DNA of 64,000 nucleotides from Pseudomonas mendocina. GTDB lineage: Bacteria; Pseudomonadota; Gammaproteobacteria; Pseudomonadales; Pseudomonadaceae. Position 1 is the stretch's first letter; each line of letters opens with the position of its first letter. The DNA is taken from contig NZ_LR134290.1 in the NCBI RefSeq assembly GCF_900636545.1, forward strand, positions 4,526,001 to 4,590,000. Reading direction: 5' to 3'. This document shows, piece by piece, positions 42,094 to 52,046 of the stretch. Position numbers and translations under genes: made by a program. The notes beneath the pieces are model-generated. The model made no database searches. It saw nothing but the letters and a program-made list of their open reading frames with translations, and had not been told where the DNA came from.

Positions 42094-42968
42094 CCACAGC
42101 CATTCGCCGCGAAACCCAGCCCCTGCTGGCCCTCGATGATTATCCGTTGGCCGCCACTCGTTATCACGCCGAGCGCCCCCAGGCGCAGTTGCTGATCGCC
42201 GGCGCCACCGGTGTGCCGCAAGGCTTCTACCGGCGCTTCGCAGAACATGCCGCCAGCCGCGGCTTCAACACCCTGACCCTGGACTACCGTGGCATCGGCC
42301 AATCCAGGCCGGACAGCCTGCGTGGTTTCGAGATGGAGTATCTGGACTGGGCCAATCTTGACCTCGCCGCGGCAGTGGATCAGCACCGGCATACCGAGCG
42401 CCCGCTGTTCATGATCGGTCATTCCTTCGGCGGCCACGCCTTCGGCCTGCTGCCCAACCATGATCAGGTCGCCGGCTTCTACACCTTCGGCACGGGCGCT
42501 GGCTGGCATGGCTGGATGCCCAGGGCCGAGCAGCTTCGCGTGCTGACGATGTGGCGGGTGATCGGCCCGCTGATGACGCGCTACAAGGGCTATCTGGCGT
42601 GGAGCAAGCTGGGCATGGGCGAGGATCTGCCACTGGGCGTCTATCGCCAGTGGAAACGCTGGTGCCGCTTCCCGCGCTACTTCTTCGATGACCCGCAGAT
42701 GCCGGGGCTGGCCGAGCGTTTCGCGCAGGTGAGCACGCCCATCGTGGCGCTCAACACGCTGGACGATCTGTGGGCACCGCCCGCCTCACGCGATGCCTTC
42801 ATGGCCGCCTACGTCAACGCGCCCTATCAGGCACGCACGGTCGATTCGCAGGCCGAGGGCCTGGGCGCCATCGGTCATATGGGTTATTTCCGCCCTGCGG
42901 CGCAGCGGCTGTGGGACGAGACGCTGGACTGGTTCGAGCGATTGCGCCTCGAACAACGTGCAGCATGA
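42090..42968 (+). CDS. Alpha/beta hydrolase
   Basis: A 292-residue serine hydrolase-fold protein. The nucleophile elbow is 'GHSFGG' (Ser about residue 112), preceded by the oxyanion/strand segment 'LDYRGIGQS'. The acid is probably in 'LNTLDDLWAPP' and the catalytic His in 'IGHMGYFRP' near the C-terminus. ATG 42090 overlaps the tetR stop (ATGA); an apparent longer frame to 41814 is inside tetR. As the only gene controlled with tetR it probably acts on the repressor's ligand or a related ester or lactone. Confidence 0.9.
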   Translation: MTTAIRRETQPLLALDDYPLAATRYHAERPQAQLLIAGATGVPQGFYRRFAEHAASRGFNTLTLDYRGIGQSRPDSLRGFEMEYLDWANLDLAAAVDQHRHTERPLFMIGHSFGGHAFGLLPNHDQVAGFYTFGTGAGWHGWMPRAEQLRVLTMWRVIGPLMTRYKGYLAWSKLGMGEDLPLGVYRQWKRWCRFPRYFFDDPQMPGLAERFAQVSTPIVALNTLDDLWAPPASRDAFMAAYVNAPYQARTVDSQAEGLGAIGHMGYFRPAAQRLWDETLDWFERLRLEQRAA

Positions 42969-43012
42969 ACGCCAGAGGGTGAGGGCAAACGACCAGGCAG
43001 AAAAAAGAAAAA

Positions 43013-43031
43013 CCCCGCGATTGCGGGGCTT
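43013..43031 (+). terminator. Terminator after the tetR-hydrolase operon
   Basis: CCCCGC (43013-43018) pairs with GCGGGG (43023-43028) around GATT and is followed by CTTT; an A-run precedes it, so it may work in both directions. Confidence 0.8.
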
Positions 43032-43181
43032 TGCAGACTGTTGTCCTGACATCCTTGATCTGCTCACCGTCCTGGTGGCTGTCCAGGGTGTCCCTGTTTG
43101 TCTAGGCGCTTCCTGCGCTGAATCCATGTGACGCAGAGTACGCCCGTACCTGATTGGTCGACAGTGGCGATAATCGGGACA

Positions 43182-43205
43182 TCTTGTAAGCCATGGCTTA
43201 CAAGA
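43182..43205. promoter_or_regulatory. Perfect 24-base palindrome upstream of endonuclease gene
   Basis: TCTTGTAAGCCA at 43182-43193 is followed by its exact reverse complement at 43194-43205. It lies in a 340-base gene-free gap, 167 bases before the endonuclease start. It could be the operator of a dimeric or tetrameric regulator or a cruciform; no T-run follows, so it is a poor terminator. A possible promoter closer to the gene (TTGCTA near 43306) is weak. Confidence 0.6.
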
Positions 43206-43371
43206 GCCCGTTGCGATTCACTCCGGCCAATGCTGGCTGGCGTTTGCCCTGAGCCATCCCAAGTTGGGTGCAAACGTCTGCATATGTTTTTTGTGACGCA
43301 CGTCTTGCTAGACTCCAGTTTGTCCTACAAAAACAACAGACGCCGTCAACGGCGGTCACTGGGGCTTGAGT

Positions 43372-44034
43372 ATGCGCGCAGTCACTGTGCTTCTCGGTTG
43401 CCTGGCAACCTCCTGCATGAGCACCTTTTCCCTGGCCAGCGGCCAGACCCAACTGAGTGACGCCAAACAGGCCATCGAACAGGCGTTCTGGCAGAACCTC
43501 TATGGCAACGGTGGCGCCACGCTGTATTGCGGCCAGACCTTCGCCCGCGAAAGTGGCACGCTGACGGCCAGCCCGATCTACAGCAGCAAACAGCTCAAGA
43601 GCGCGATGCGCTGCGTCACCGATCGCCAGTGCACCATCATGAACCCGCGCTACCCCTATATCGTCGCCGACCTGCACAACTACTATCCGGCGCTGGCGCG
43701 CGTGGAGCTGGTCCGGCGCAACGCCCAGTTCGCCGACCTGGCCGACGATGTACCGAGCAAGTTCGCCGATATCGGCTGCGACATGAAGACCAGCTACCAG
43801 TTGGTGGAGCCGCGTGACGAAGCCAAGGGCAATATCGCCCGGGCGATCTTCTACATGCATATCGAGTACGGCCTGCCCATCGTTGGCCTGGTGCCGATGT
43901 ACAAGGCCTGGCACCGCATGGACCCGCCGGACGCAGAGGAAAAGGCACGCAACGACAAGATCGAAGCGCTGCAAGGTACGCGCAATCGCTTTATCGACGA
44001 TCCGTCGCTGGTGGATCAGCTGATCAGCGACTGA
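43372..44034 (+). CDS. Secreted endonuclease I (EndA-like DNase)
   Basis: A periplasmic or extracellular nonspecific DNase of 220 residues. A signal peptide is cleaved after 'FSLASG' (about residue 25). The endonuclease I active-site region is 'YIVADLHNYYPALARVELVRRN', split at the Pro-Ala, with the metal-binding His-Asn; later 'KGNIARAIFYMHIEYG' and 'WHRMDPPDAEEKARNDKIEAL', split after EE, and 'NRFIDDPSLVDQL' match the family. Several Cys suggest disulfides. ATG 43372 is preferred to TTG 43366. Role: DNA scavenging or defence outside the cytoplasm. Confidence 0.93.
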   Translation: MRAVTVLLGCLATSCMSTFSLASGQTQLSDAKQAIEQAFWQNLYGNGGATLYCGQTFARESGTLTASPIYSSKQLKSAMRCVTDRQCTIMNPRYPYIVADLHNYYPALARVELVRRNAQFADLADDVPSKFADIGCDMKTSYQLVEPRDEAKGNIARAIFYMHIEYGLPIVGLVPMYKAWHRMDPPDAEEKARNDKIEALQGTRNRFIDDPSLVDQLISD

Positions 44035-44039
44035 TTTCG

Positions 44040-44105
44040 ATCTGTGGGAAGGGCTTTAGCCGCGACGAAACCACTGCGGATAGCCGGCAAGCCGGCTCCT
44101 ACGGT
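44040..44105. repeat. REP-like intergenic repeat
   Basis: GTGGGAAGGGCTTTAGCCGCG and AGCCGGCAAGCCGGCTCCTAC are fragments of the same REP-type elements seen near 29.6-29.9 kb. They lie between the convergent endonuclease and hutC genes and may act as a bidirectional message end. Confidence 0.6.
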
Positions 44106-44116
44106 TGGTGGACAAC

Positions 44117-44830
44117 CTACGCTCTGCGTTTGTGCAGCGAGCGCAGCTTGTAGCGGTCACCGGGATGGATCAGCCGCGCGTAGCTGATCAGGTGATCGTC
44201 CGACCAGGTACGGCGAATCACGCTCAGACAGGGCATGGCCGGGTCGATCTGCAGCAGCTCGGCCGTGCGTGCATCCACCAGCACCGCTTCGACCACGTGC
44301 TCGACATCCGAGATCGGGCAACTGGCGACCAGCACCTCGTTGGGTGTGACCTGGGTAAAGTCGCTTTGCAGGTAATGCGGCACCCAGCGCGGGTTGACGA
44401 AACGATCCTCAAGCTGGATCGGCAGACCGTCCTGCAGATGCACGAGGATGCTGTGAAACACCTCGCCGCCCAGGCGCAGCCCCAGGCGTAGAGCCACTTC
44501 GTCATCGGCGGCGATGGCTTCGCAGCGCACCACTTCGTTACTGTAAGCATGGCCGCGCCCGCGCACTTCGCTGGCGATGTTCATCACCTCGTGCAGCGGC
44601 GACTCGGCCTTGCGGTCGGTGACGAAGGTGCCGAGCCCGGCCTGACGCACCAGATAGCCCTTTTGCACAAGGTTCTGGATCGCCTTGTTGGCCGTCATCC
44701 GGCTGACGGAGAAATCCCGCGCCAGTTGCTCCTCGGGCGGGATCTGGTGATTGACCGGATAGGCACCACCGTGAATGCGCTCGAGGAGGAAATCCTCGAT
44801 GGCCTTGTAGCGCGGGGTGGGACTGGTCAC
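44117..44830 (-). CDS. hutC: Histidine utilisation repressor HutC
   Basis: A GntR/HutC-family repressor that releases DNA when urocanate accumulates. The 237-residue protein has a winged helix ('PPEEQLARDFSVSRMTANKAI' and 'LVQKGYLVRQAGLGTFV') and a UTRA ligand domain ('QLEDRFVNPRWVPHYLQSDF', 'YARLIHPGDRYKL'). GTG 44830 is chosen because AAGGAG lies 6 bases upstream. It is the last gene of the reverse hut operon, giving autogenous control; its operators TGTATATACA occur at 51840 and 52024. Confidence 0.93.
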   Translation of the reverse strand: MTSPTPRYKAIEDFLLERIHGGAYPVNHQIPPEEQLARDFSVSRMTANKAIQNLVQKGYLVRQAGLGTFVTDRKAESPLHEVMNIASEVRGRGHAYSNEVVRCEAIAADDEVALRLGLRLGGEVFHSILVHLQDGLPIQLEDRFVNPRWVPHYLQSDFTQVTPNEVLVASCPISDVEHVVEAVLVDARTAELLQIDPAMPCLSVIRRTWSDDHLISYARLIHPGDRYKLRSLHKRRA

Positions 44831-44918
44831 GGCTGCTCCTTGGGTATGCCCGGTGCGCGGATGATAGCGGAGCTTGCGCCGCGCTCCCACTTGCGGGAGC
44901 GGGCGCAAGCCAGGCGCA

Positions 44919-46454
44919 TCAGCCTATCGACGGCAACATGCCGGCCGGCAGTAGCGGCGTCAGCACGCGCTCGGCCAGCAGCTCGTCGGCGGCGGCGATG
45001 TCCGGGGCGAAGAAGCGATCCTCGACGTAGTACGGCACCTTGGCGCGCAGCGTCTGGCGGGCCTGTTCCAGCGCCGGCGTGCTCTTCAGACCTTCGCGGA
45101 AGTCCAGGCCCTGGCAGGCGCCCAGCCATTCCACGGCGAGCACACCACGGGTGTTGGCGGCCATATCCCAAAGGCGCTTGCCGGCGTTCGGCGCCATGGA
45201 AACGTGGTCTTCCTGGTTGGCCGAAGTGGGCAGGCTGTCGACGCTGTGCGGATGGGCCAGCGCCTTGTTGTCGCTGGCCAGGGCTGCGGCGGTGACCTGG
45301 GCGATCATGAAGCCGGAGTTCACCCCGCCATTGGCCACCAGGAACGGCGGCAGTTGCGACATGTGCTTATCCATCATCAGCGAGATACGGCGCTCGGAAA
45401 GCGAACCGATCTCGGCGATGGCCAGGGCGATATTGTCGGCAGCCATGGCCACGGGTTCTGCGTGGAAGTTGCCACCGGAAATCACCTCGCCTTCGGCAGC
45501 GAACACCAGCGGGTTGTCAGAGACCGCGTTGGCCTCGACGCCGAGCACCTCGGCAGCCTGGCGCAGCTGGGTCAGGCAGGCGCCCATGACCTGGGGCTGG
45601 CAACGCAGCGAGTACGGGTCCTGCACCTTGTCGCAGGCGGCGTGGGAGCGGCCGATCTCGCTGCTGTCGCCGAGCAGGTGACGGAAAGCGGCCGCTGCGT
45701 CGATCTGCCCGCGCTGGCCGCGAGCTGAATGGATGCGCGCATCGAAGGGCGAGCGCGAACCGAGCAGCGCCTCGACGCTGAGCGCACCGCAGACGCTGGC
45801 GGCGGCGTACAGGTCTTCAGCCTCGAACAGGCCGCGCAGGGCGTAGGCAGTGGACACTTGAGTGCCGTTGAGCAGGGCCAGGCCCTCCTTGGCGGCCAGG
45901 GTCATCGGCTCCAGGCCGGCGATGGCCAGTGCCTCGGTGGCCGGCAGCCATTGGCCCTTGTGGCGCGCCTGGCTTTCGCCGAGCAATACCAGCGACATAT
46001 GCGCCAGCGGCGCCAGGTCACCGGAGGCACCGACCGAGCCTTTCAGCGGGATATGCGGGTAGACCTCGGCATTGACCAGGGCGATCAGCGCCTCGATCAC
46101 CTGGCGGCGGATGCCGGAAAAGCCGCGGGCCAGGCTGTTGATCTTCAGCAGCATGATCAGCCGCACCATGGCATCGCTCAGCGGCTCGCCGATACCGGCG
46201 GCGTGGGACAGCACCAAGGAGCGCTGCAGCTTTTCCAGATCGTCGTTGGCGATGCGGGTCGAGGCCAGCAGGCCGAAACCTGTGTTGATGCCGTAGGCGG
46301 TGCGGCCCTCGGCGATGATCTGGTTGACGCTGGCGACGCTGGCGTCGATGGCCTGATGGGCGCTGGCGTCCAGGGTCAGTTGCACGGGGGCCTGGTAGGC
46401 GGCGCGCAGGTTGGCCAGGGTCAGGTGGCCGGGTTTCAGATTCAGGGTGGTCAT
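44919..46454 (-). CDS. hutH: Histidine ammonia-lyase HutH
   Basis: Converts L-histidine to urocanate and ammonia. The 511-residue protein has the Ala-Ser-Gly triad (143-145, in '[12 protein letters not shown]') that cyclises into the MIO cofactor, and conserved 'AYGINTGFG', '[15 protein letters not shown]' and '[15 protein letters not shown]'. ATG 46454 was preferred to the GTG 15 bases upstream because GGAAG precedes it. Lies between hutU and hutC. Confidence 0.97.
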   Translation of the reverse strand: MTTLNLKPGHLTLANLRAAYQAPVQLTLDASAHQAIDASVASVNQIIAEGRTAYGINTGFGLLASTRIANDDLEKLQRSLVLSHAAGIGEPLSDAMVRLIMLLKINSLARGFSGIRRQVIEALIALVNAEVYPHIPLKGSVGASGDLAPLAHMSLVLLGESQARHKGQWLPATEALAIAGLEPMTLAAKEGLALLNGTQVSTAYALRGLFEAEDLYAAASVCGALSVEALLGSRSPFDARIHSARGQRGQIDAAAAFRHLLGDSSEIGRSHAACDKVQDPYSLRCQPQVMGACLTQLRQAAEVLGVEANAVSDNPLVFAAEGEVISGGNFHAEPVAMAADNIALAIAEIGSLSERRISLMMDKHMSQLPPFLVANGGVNSGFMIAQVTAAALASDNKALAHPHSVDSLPTSANQEDHVSMAPNAGKRLWDMAANTRGVLAVEWLGACQGLDFREGLKSTPALEQARQTLRAKVPYYVEDRFFAPDIAAADELLAERVLTPLLPAGMLPSIG

Positions 46455-46571
46455 GTTCTGTTCTTCCACGGGGTGAGTTCGCGCCTGGCGAATCAGAGCC
46501 GAATAATGGCTGAAGTCGCGATGCTTGCAGTGATTGATGCGCCGGCCCAGCGGGCCGGCGTCGAACTTGCC

Positions 46572-48233
46572 TTAACCGATCATCGGCAGATTCAGGCCCT
46601 GCTCCTTGGCACAATCGATAGCGATCTGGTAACCGGCATCGGCATGACGCATCACGCCAGTGCCCGGGTCGTTGGTCAGCACGCGGGCAATGCGCGCGGC
46701 GGCTTCATCGGTGCCATCGCAGACGATGACCATACCCGAATGCTGGGAGAAACCCATGCCCACGCCACCGCCGTGGTGCAGCGACACCCAGGTGGCTCCG
46801 CTGGCGGTGTTGAGCAGGGCGTTGAGCAGCGGCCAGTCGGACACGGCGTCGGAGCCATCCTGCATCGCTTCGGTCTCGCGGTTGGGGCTGGACACCGAGC
46901 CGCTGTCCAAGTGGTCGCGGCCGATGACGATGGGCGCACTCAGCTCACCGCTACGCACCATCTCGTTGAACGCCAGGCCCAGCTTGGCGCGCAGACCCAG
47001 GCCCACCCAGCAGATACGCGCCGGCAGACCCTGGAAGGCGATGCGCTCGCGGGCCATGTCCAGCCAGCGGTGCAGATGGGCGTCGTCCGGGATCAGTTCC
47101 TTGACCTTGGCGTCGGTTTTGTAGATGTCCTCGGGATTGCCGGACAGCGCCGCCCAACGGAACGGGCCGATGCCGCGGCAGAACAGCGGGCGGATGTAGG
47201 CCGGGACGAAGCCGGGGAAATCGAAGGCATTGCTCACGCCTTCTTCCTTGGCCATCTGGCGGATGTTGTTGCCGTAGTCGAAGGTCGGCACGCCCATCTT
47301 CTGGAAGTCGAGCATGGCCTGCACATGCACAGCCATGGACTGCTTGGCCGCCTTGACCACGCCAGCCGGGTCGGTGGCTGCGCGACCCTTGTATTCGGCC
47401 CAAGTCCAGCCGATCGGCAGGTAGCCGTTGAGCGGATCGTGGGCGCTGGTCTGGTCGGTGACCATATCCGGGCGCACGCCACGGCGTACCAGTTCCGGCA
47501 GGATCTCGGCGGCGTTGCCCAGCAGAGCGACGGAGATGGCCTTGCCTTCTGCGCAGTATTTGGCAATGCGCGCCAGGGCGTCGTCCAGATCGGTGGCCTG
47601 CTCGTCGACGTAACGGCTGCGCAGGCGGAAATCGATGCTGGTCTGCTGGCATTCGATGTTCAGCGAGCAGGCGCCAGCCAGGGTGGCGGCCAGCGGCTGG
47701 GCACCGCCCATGCCACCCAGACCCGCGGTCAGCACCCAGCGGCCCTTGAGGTTGCCGGCGTAGTGCTGGCGACCGGCTTCGACGAAGGTTTCATAGGTGC
47801 CCTGGACGATGCCCTGGCTACCGATGTAGATCCACGAACCGGCGGTCATCTGGCCGTACATGGCCAGCCCCTTGGCGTCGAGCTCGTTGAAGTGCTCCCA
47901 GCTCGCCCAGTGCGGCACCAGGTTGGAGTTGGCGATCAGTACGCGCGGCGCATTGCTATGGGTCTTGAACACGCCGACCGGCTTGCCGGATTGCACCAGC
48001 AGGGTCTCGTCGTCATTCAGCTCCTTGAGGGTCTCGACGATCTTGTCGTAGCACTCCCAGTTACGCGCGGCGCGGCCGATACCGCCATAAACCACCAACT
48101 CCTTGGGGTTCTCGGCCACGTCCGGGTCGAGGTTGTTCATCAGCATGCGCAGCGGCGCTTCGGTCAGCCAGCTCTTGGCGGTGAGCGTGGTGCCGCGCGG
48201 GGCGCGGATTTCGGTGTCGCGGAACTTGGTCAT
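46572..48233 (-). CDS. hutU: Urocanate hydratase HutU
   Basis: Converts urocanate to imidazolonepropionate using NAD+ as an electrophile. The 553-residue protein is full length, with the NAD-binding '[19 protein letters not shown]', '[11 protein letters not shown]', and '[20 protein letters not shown]', split at GSV, near the active site. It is followed by hutH 117 bases downstream. Confidence 0.97.
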   Translation of the reverse strand: MTKFRDTEIRAPRGTTLTAKSWLTEAPLRMLMNNLDPDVAENPKELVVYGGIGRAARNWECYDKIVETLKELNDDETLLVQSGKPVGVFKTHSNAPRVLIANSNLVPHWASWEHFNELDAKGLAMYGQMTAGSWIYIGSQGIVQGTYETFVEAGRQHYAGNLKGRWVLTAGLGGMGGAQPLAATLAGACSLNIECQQTSIDFRLRSRYVDEQATDLDDALARIAKYCAEGKAISVALLGNAAEILPELVRRGVRPDMVTDQTSAHDPLNGYLPIGWTWAEYKGRAATDPAGVVKAAKQSMAVHVQAMLDFQKMGVPTFDYGNNIRQMAKEEGVSNAFDFPGFVPAYIRPLFCRGIGPFRWAALSGNPEDIYKTDAKVKELIPDDAHLHRWLDMARERIAFQGLPARICWVGLGLRAKLGLAFNEMVRSGELSAPIVIGRDHLDSGSVSSPNRETEAMQDGSDAVSDWPLLNALLNTASGATWVSLHHGGGVGMGFSQHSGMVIVCDGTDEAAARIARVLTNDPGTGVMRHADAGYQIAIDCAKEQGLNLPMIG

Positions 48234-48271
48234 GTTGCGGGCTCCTGTGGGAACGGGTCAGTGGTGGGCGG

Positions 48272-49597
48272 TCAGAGCCAACCCAGAAATTGGGCGAGGT
48301 AGGCCAGGGGGATGGCCAGCAGCAGGCTGAGCAGGGTGCGCTGCAGCCAGATCAGCAGCAGGTGGCCCAGGCTCAGCGGAATTCGCGTGGCCAGCACGCA
48401 GGGAATCGAGGCGGAGAGAAACAGCACGCTGCTGACCGAAACGATGGCGGTGACGAACTTCACCAGCACGTCGGCATCCTTTAGCAGCATCGCCGGCAGG
48501 AACATCTCGGCCAGGCCGGCGGACATGGCGCGGGCCACCTGCATGGGCTCTTCCAGGCCGAATAGCCAGGTCAGCGGGTAGAGCAGCACGCCGAGGGCGT
48601 CGAACAGCGGCGTGTACTTGGCGGCGAGCAAGCCGAGCAGGCCGACGGCGAGAATGCTCGGCAGGATGGCGGCGGTCATGCGCAGGCCATCGACGAAAGT
48701 TTCACGCAGCGCCGAGCCCAGCGAGGGCGCCACGCTGGCCTGCTGCATGCCGGCGCGCCAGGCGCTGCCCAGGCGGCTTTCACCGGGTTGCAGCTGCGCC
48801 TCGGGCGTGGATTCGGACGGCAGGCGCGACAGCGGGTAGATGCGTGCGCTGATCGCAGTGACGGCGAAGGTCACCACCATCGCGCCCCAGAAATACAGGT
48901 TCCACTGGCCCATCAGGCCCAGGGTCTTGGCGATGATCACCATGAACGGCGCCGACACGGTGGAGAAGCCGGTGGCGATGATCGCCGCCTCGCGCACGCT
49001 GTAATGGCCCTGCTGGTACATGCGGTCGGTGATCAGCAGGCCCACCGAGTAGCTGCCGACGAAGGACGCCACAGCGTCGATGGCCGACTTGCCCGGCGTG
49101 CGCCAGATCGGCCGCATCACCGGCTGCATCAGCACGCCGATCAGCTCCAGCAGGCCGAAGCCTATCAGGAACACCAGGGCCAGCGAACCCAGCGGCACGA
49201 TCAGCGCCAGGCTGAGCACCAGTTTCTCGAACAGAAACGGCAGCATGCCCGGCTGGTACAGCGCCTGCGGGCCAAGCTGCAGCAGGTAGGCGGCGCCGAT
49301 CTGCAGGCCGAACACCTTGAGCACGCTGAATACCGTATGGGTCAGGCTGCGCCGCCAACTGCCGTCGAGCCAGGGCGCCAGCGCGCCGTAGAGCATGAAC
49401 AGCAGCGCCACGCCGATCACCAGTGGCCGCGCGTGCAGTTGCAGGGCGCTGGCGGCGTGGTCGAGCAGGATGGTCGAGCGCCCGGCGATCTCGAACGGCA
49501 CGAAGAACAGCAGCAGGCCGATCAGGCTGTAACCCAGCAGGCGCGCCAGCGCGCGTGGGCGCGATACGCCGTCACTCAAGGACAGGGACTCAGACAT
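48272..49597 (-). CDS. YjiH-family membrane protein in the hut operon
   Basis: A 441-residue protein with about ten membrane helices containing gate (nucleoside-recognition) domains: 'GFGLLELIGVLMQPVMRPIWRTP', split after GVL, 'GSYSVGLLITDRMYQQGHYS', 'IIATGFSTVSAPFMVIIAKTLG', split after SAP, and 'LAEMFLPAMLL'. ATG 49597 follows AGGAG by 8 bases; the longer frame lies inside hutG. Its place between hutG and hutU makes it a candidate transporter for histidine, urocanate or a breakdown product. No experimental function is known to me. Confidence 0.85.
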   Translation of the reverse strand: MSESLSLSDGVSRPRALARLLGYSLIGLLLFFVPFEIAGRSTILLDHAASALQLHARPLVIGVALLFMLYGALAPWLDGSWRRSLTHTVFSVLKVFGLQIGAAYLLQLGPQALYQPGMLPFLFEKLVLSLALIVPLGSLALVFLIGFGLLELIGVLMQPVMRPIWRTPGKSAIDAVASFVGSYSVGLLITDRMYQQGHYSVREAAIIATGFSTVSAPFMVIIAKTLGLMGQWNLYFWGAMVVTFAVTAISARIYPLSRLPSESTPEAQLQPGESRLGSAWRAGMQQASVAPSLGSALRETFVDGLRMTAAILPSILAVGLLGLLAAKYTPLFDALGVLLYPLTWLFGLEEPMQVARAMSAGLAEMFLPAMLLKDADVLVKFVTAIVSVSSVLFLSASIPCVLATRIPLSLGHLLLIWLQRTLLSLLLAIPLAYLAQFLGWL

Positions 49598-49677
49598 GGC
49601 GCGGCTCCTGGCCGCGGCGGGCGGTGATGAACATCGGGGTTTCCTCGTAGTTATTTTTGTGCGGGAAAACGTCGGGC

Positions 49678-50613
49678 TCAGAGGCTGAGCAGATGAATCA
49701 GCCGCGCCGCCACCTTGGCGGTACGGTTGTCGATGTCGTACTCGGGGTTGATCTCGGCCAGGTCGGCCAGGCGCAGCTTGCCGCTGGCCTTGAGCCGTTC
49801 GAGCAGCGGCTCCAGCAGTTCCAGGCGCACGCCACGCGCCGCTGGGGCGCTGACGCCCGGCGCTTCGCAGGCCGGCAGCACGTCGATGTCGATGGTCAGG
49901 TAGAGCGCGTCGCAGTCGGCGGCGAAGGCGTCCAGCTCGGCGCCGATGGCATCGAGGGTGGACTCGCGAATCTCGTGATCCTCGCGCACCAGCACGTTCA
50001 GCTCGGCGGCGCGGGCGAACAGCGCGCGGGTATTGCTGGCGCGGCTGACGCCGAGGCAGGCGTAGCGGAACGGCCAGCCACGGGTGGCGCACTGCTCGGC
50101 GATCTGCGCGAAGGGCGTGCCGGAGGAATGCACATGGGCCGGGTCGCGCAGGTCGAAATGGGCGTCGAAATTGATGATGCCAATCTTCGGCGCAGGGTTG
50201 CCGGACAGGTGCTCGGCCAGGCCCGACCAGCTGCCGAAGGCCACCTCATGCCCGCCGCCGATCACCAGCGGCAGATGGCCGGCGTCCAGCATCGCGCAGA
50301 CGTTTTGACCAAGACGCGCCTGCGCGGCTTCCAGATCGCCGTCTTCGCAGGTGACGTCACCGGCGTCATAAGCCGGCGCCTGACGGTGCCAGGCGAGGTT
50401 GGCCAGCGCCTTGCGTACGCTCTGCGGCGCGCCGGCGGCGCCGACGCGGCCATGGTTGCGGCGCACGCCTTCGTCGCAGGCGAAGCCGAGCAGGGCCAGG
50501 CCCGGCTGGCTGTCTTCGGCCAGCGGCTGGATACGTTGGTGCCAGCGCGCGCTGTCGGTTTCGGGATCGATGCGGCCGGTCCAGGCGCTCATGCAATGAC
50601 GGTCAGCGTGCAT
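49678..50613 (-). CDS. hutG: Formimidoylglutamase HutG (arginase family)
   Basis: Hydrolyses N-formimino-L-glutamate to glutamate and formamide. The 311-residue protein has the manganese-binding arginase motifs '[13 protein letters not shown]', '[10 protein letters not shown]' and '[10 protein letters not shown]'. ATG 50613 has GGAG 8-9 bases upstream and overlaps hutI by 11 bases; ATG 50592 is an alternative. The presence of this enzyme indicates the one-step route from formiminoglutamate; no hutF deiminase is in the window. Confidence 0.93.
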   Translation of the reverse strand: MHADRHCMSAWTGRIDPETDSARWHQRIQPLAEDSQPGLALLGFACDEGVRRNHGRVGAAGAPQSVRKALANLAWHRQAPAYDAGDVTCEDGDLEAAQARLGQNVCAMLDAGHLPLVIGGGHEVAFGSWSGLAEHLSGNPAPKIGIINFDAHFDLRDPAHVHSSGTPFAQIAEQCATRGWPFRYACLGVSRASNTRALFARAAELNVLVREDHEIRESTLDAIGAELDAFAADCDALYLTIDIDVLPACEAPGVSAPAARGVRLELLEPLLERLKASGKLRLADLAEINPEYDIDNRTAKVAARLIHLLSL

Positions 50614-51820
50614 AAACCACTTCTCCATTGAAAACGCGCTGGCGCAGGCGCCCGGCCTGCACCGCGTAGGCCAGTTCGGCCGGTTGCTGGATATCCCACA
50701 GGCACAGATCAGCAGGCGCGCCGACGGCGATGCGGCCGAGGTCGGGTAGGCCGAGAGCGCGAGCACCGTGGGCGGTCATACCGGCCAGGGCCTCGCGCGG
50801 GGTGAGGCGAAACAGGGTGCAGGCCAAGTTGGCCATCAGCGTCGGCATGCAGATTGGCGAGGTGCCGGGGTTGGCGTCGCTGGCCACCGCCATCGGCACA
50901 CCGTACTGGCGCAGCAGCTCGATGGGCGGCAGCTGGGTTTCACGCAGCACGTGGAAAGCACCGGGCAGTAACACGGCCACGGTGCCGGCCTCGGCCATGG
51001 CGCGCACGCCGGCTTCATCCAGGTATTCGATATGGTCGGCGGACAGCGCGCCGTAGCGTGCGGCCAGGGCACTGCCGCCCAGGTTGGACAGTTGCTCGGC
51101 ATGGGCCTTGATCGCCAGGCCGTGGGCCTGGGCTGCCTGATAGATGCGTTCGCACTGCGCCGGGGAAAAGCCGATGCCTTCGCAGAACACGTCCACTGCA
51201 TCGGCCAGCCGTTCATGGACTGCGGCCGGGATCATCTCGTCGCAGACCAGGCTGACGTAGTCGTCGGCGCGGCCGCCGTATTCCGGCGGCAGGGCATGGG
51301 CACCGAGCAGGGTAGTGAGCACCCGCACCGGGCGCAGTTCACCGAGGCGGCGGGCCACGCGCAGCATCTTCAGTTCGTCGGCAAGGGTCAGGCCGTAACC
51401 GGACTTTATCTCCACTGTGGTCACGCCATCGGCCAGCAGCGCATCGAGACGCGGCAGGCTGGCGGCGATCAGCTCGTCTTCGCCGGCGGCGCGGGTGGCG
51501 CGCACGCTGCTGATGATTCCACCGCCGTTACGGGCGATGGTTTCGTAGCTGACACCTTCCAGGCGCTGCTCAAACTCACCAGCGCGGTCACCGGCGTACA
51601 CCAGATGGGTGTGGCAATCGACCAGCCCCGGAGTCATCACGCCGCCACGCCCAGCTTCGACTGCACCTTGAGCCAGCGCCTCGTCGAAGGTGCTCGACGG
51701 CCATAGGCCGGCAATGCAACCGTCCTCGACCAGCAGGTTCATCGCCTCGTCCAACTGCGCCAGGCCATCGAAGACCTGCACATCGCGCCAGAGCTGTTTC
51801 GAGGTGGAATGCATCGGCAT
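50603..51820 (-). CDS. hutI: Imidazolonepropionase HutI
   Basis: A metal-dependent amidohydrolase that opens imidazolonepropionate to formiminoglutamate. The 405-residue protein has the metal ligands H70 and H72 in '[15 protein letters not shown]', the substrate-binding 'VEIKSGYGL', '[14 protein letters not shown]', and '[10 protein letters not shown]'. It is the first gene of the reverse hut operon, with GGGAG before the ATG and a HutC operator 20 bases upstream. Confidence 0.97.
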   Translation of the reverse strand: MPMHSTSKQLWRDVQVFDGLAQLDEAMNLLVEDGCIAGLWPSSTFDEALAQGAVEAGRGGVMTPGLVDCHTHLVYAGDRAGEFEQRLEGVSYETIARNGGGIISSVRATRAAGEDELIAASLPRLDALLADGVTTVEIKSGYGLTLADELKMLRVARRLGELRPVRVLTTLLGAHALPPEYGGRADDYVSLVCDEMIPAAVHERLADAVDVFCEGIGFSPAQCERIYQAAQAHGLAIKAHAEQLSNLGGSALAARYGALSADHIEYLDEAGVRAMAEAGTVAVLLPGAFHVLRETQLPPIELLRQYGVPMAVASDANPGTSPICMPTLMANLACTLFRLTPREALAGMTAHGARALGLPDLGRIAVGAPADLCLWDIQQPAELAYAVQAGRLRQRVFNGEVVYAR

Positions 51821-51839
51821 GGGATTCTCCCGGCTTATT

Positions 51840-51876
51840 TTGTATATACAATATGGACTGATTCAATTGCCGTCAA
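51840..51876 (-). promoter_or_regulatory. hutI promoter with HutC operator
   Basis: TTGTATATACAA (51840-51851) is a perfect palindrome matching the HutC site TGTATATACA. On the reverse strand TTGACG (51876-51871) and TATTGT (51853-51848) are 17 bases apart; the operator overlaps the -10 element and the start site, so HutC would block initiation. Confidence 0.75.
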
Positions 51877-52023
51877 GCCATGACCATCCGTACGATCCAA
51901 TGATAAAGCCACTTAGCGAGACGCCAGCTGTCTACGTAAATAGCCTATTAGCCAGCTAGAAGCATTTATTCAGAGACACGAATACCCGCTCCGTGATCGA
52001 AACCACTCGTCGCATCACTCGTT

Positions 52024-52035
52024 ATGTATATACAT
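52024..52035 (+). promoter_or_regulatory. HutC operator upstream of hutD
   Basis: ATGTATATACAT is a perfect palindrome containing the same TGTATATACA core. It ends 11 bases before the hutD start codon and touches the ribosome site (GGAG, 52038-52041), so HutC should also repress hutD. Confidence 0.75.
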
Positions 52036-52046
52036 TTGGAGAGCTA

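Noticed and set aside
44035..44116. Small gene after the endonuclease
   Set aside because: The stretch is made of REP fragments with no start plus ribosome site.
45729..48302. 857-codon forward ORF opposite hutH and hutU
   Set aside because: Antisense shadow of two securely identified enzymes.
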